Positions 63,861 to 64,000 of a DNA stretch of 64,000 nucleotides are shown here, piece after piece. The notes below the pieces were generated by a model. That model had not been told where the DNA came from and did no database searches. It saw only the letters and a list, made by a program, of their open reading frames with translations. Origin of the DNA: Miltoncostaea sp050250915 (GTDB lineage Bacteria > Actinomycetota > Thermoleophilia > Miltoncostaeales > Miltoncostaeaceae). The translations under genes were made by a program, and so were the position numbers. Numbering within the stretch: the stretch's first letter is position 1; the number at the start of each line of letters is the position of its first letter. The stretch covers positions 27,160 through 91,159 of the forward strand of contig JBFWNT010000015.1 in the NCBI GenBank assembly GCA_050250915.1, written 5' to 3'.

Positions 63861-64000
63861 ACCGCTCGCAAATGAGTTGCGCCCCGGGACGTGGTGTAGC
63901 TCCGACCCGTCGGTGGTGGTGAGGCTATACCGGTGATCTCTCGTGGGTGGTGTCCCGCCGCGTCCTGGAGGTGGCCGAGCCGTAGGCGAGGGCGCCGCAG
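63861..64000 (+). other. Non-coding right edge with a -10 candidate
   Basis: No coding pattern. TATACC (63926-63931) is a good -10 without an evident -35; the sequence after it is GC-rich with short pairings and could be the start of a transcript that continues beyond the window. Confidence 0.3.

Noticed and set aside
63961..64000. Partial tRNA or RNase P RNA at the window end
   Set aside because: GGCCGAG and GGCGCC fragments look tempting, but acceptor and D-arm geometry do not fit and the sequence is cut off.

Overview
The window is a very GC-rich stretch (well over 70% G+C) with dense, often overlapping genes, many GTG starts, ATGA/GTGA coupled stops and starts, SD-poor genes with a TANNNT-type -10 just upstream of the start codon, LacI/MarR/LysR/LuxR regulators and an F420-free, actinobacterial-style gene set. 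I infer a high-GC actinobacterium, possibly of the Thermoleophilia; no rRNA or single-copy phylogenetic marker here proves this. It is a scaffold, not finished sequence: 100 Ns at 24567-24666 sit between two identical 127-bp ends, and two genes carry apparent single-base frameshifts.

Layout. 1-3.3 kb: a glycan-hydrolase pair (a GH63-like glucosidase cut by the left edge and a glycogen-debranching-type enzyme). 3.4-10.9 kb: membrane transport and stress genes (PLDc_N/SHOCT protein, DHA2-type MFS exporter, universal stress protein, LPG-synthase-type flippase, ArsB/SLC13-like permease, MarR regulator, NhaA antiporter, cupin). 11.0-20.1 kb: two giant uncharacterised proteins (1150 and 1175 aa, overlapping by 4 bp) that converge on a subtilase with an intact D-H-S triad; this is my best candidate for an undescribed system. 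20.1-24.6 kb: cupin, PAS-EAL phosphodiesterase, PAS-LuxR regulator, a true formylglycine-generating enzyme and a small membrane exporter. 24.6-30 kb: the gap, two small hypotheticals, then a PHP-glycosyltransferase fusion, a second glycosyltransferase and a DUF2334 deacetylase. 30-40.5 kb: a chromate transporter (frameshifted) and a potassium island in the order sensor kinase, kdpE, corA, small peptide, kdpF, kdpA, kdpC, kdpB, N-terminal-only kdpD, usp. 40.4-49.4 kb: PhoX-like Tat protein, stand-alone LysR HTH, 1020-aa ATPase/BTAD regulator, GNAT, PuuE-like deacetylase, cupin, 2H phosphoesterase and a second LPG-synthase-type membrane protein. 49.4-51.2 kb: selC and selB, with selC lying inside the end of selB. 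51.3-55.6 kb: LacI regulator with its probable operator and an acetoacetate-decarboxylase-like gene, a secreted PQQ-type beta-propeller protein and a 1-Cys peroxiredoxin. 55.7-64 kb: GAF-SpoIIE phosphatase, small protein, flavin monooxygenase plus OsmC, Vps62-like secreted/membrane fusion, STAS antagonist, galactokinase, a Cys-rich small protein and a 113-bp tandem repeat.

How the genes fit together. The Kdp island is a complete K+ uptake ATPase with its regulator, but KdpD is divided into two genes at opposite ends of the island. A 12-bp palindrome (TCACCCGGGTGA) lies in three promoter regions at a nearly constant distance from a -10-like element, suggesting a shared regulator for the MFS exporter, a flippase and the FGE gene. 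The selB-selC pair shows the organism decodes UGA as selenocysteine; no selenoprotein gene was recognised in this window.
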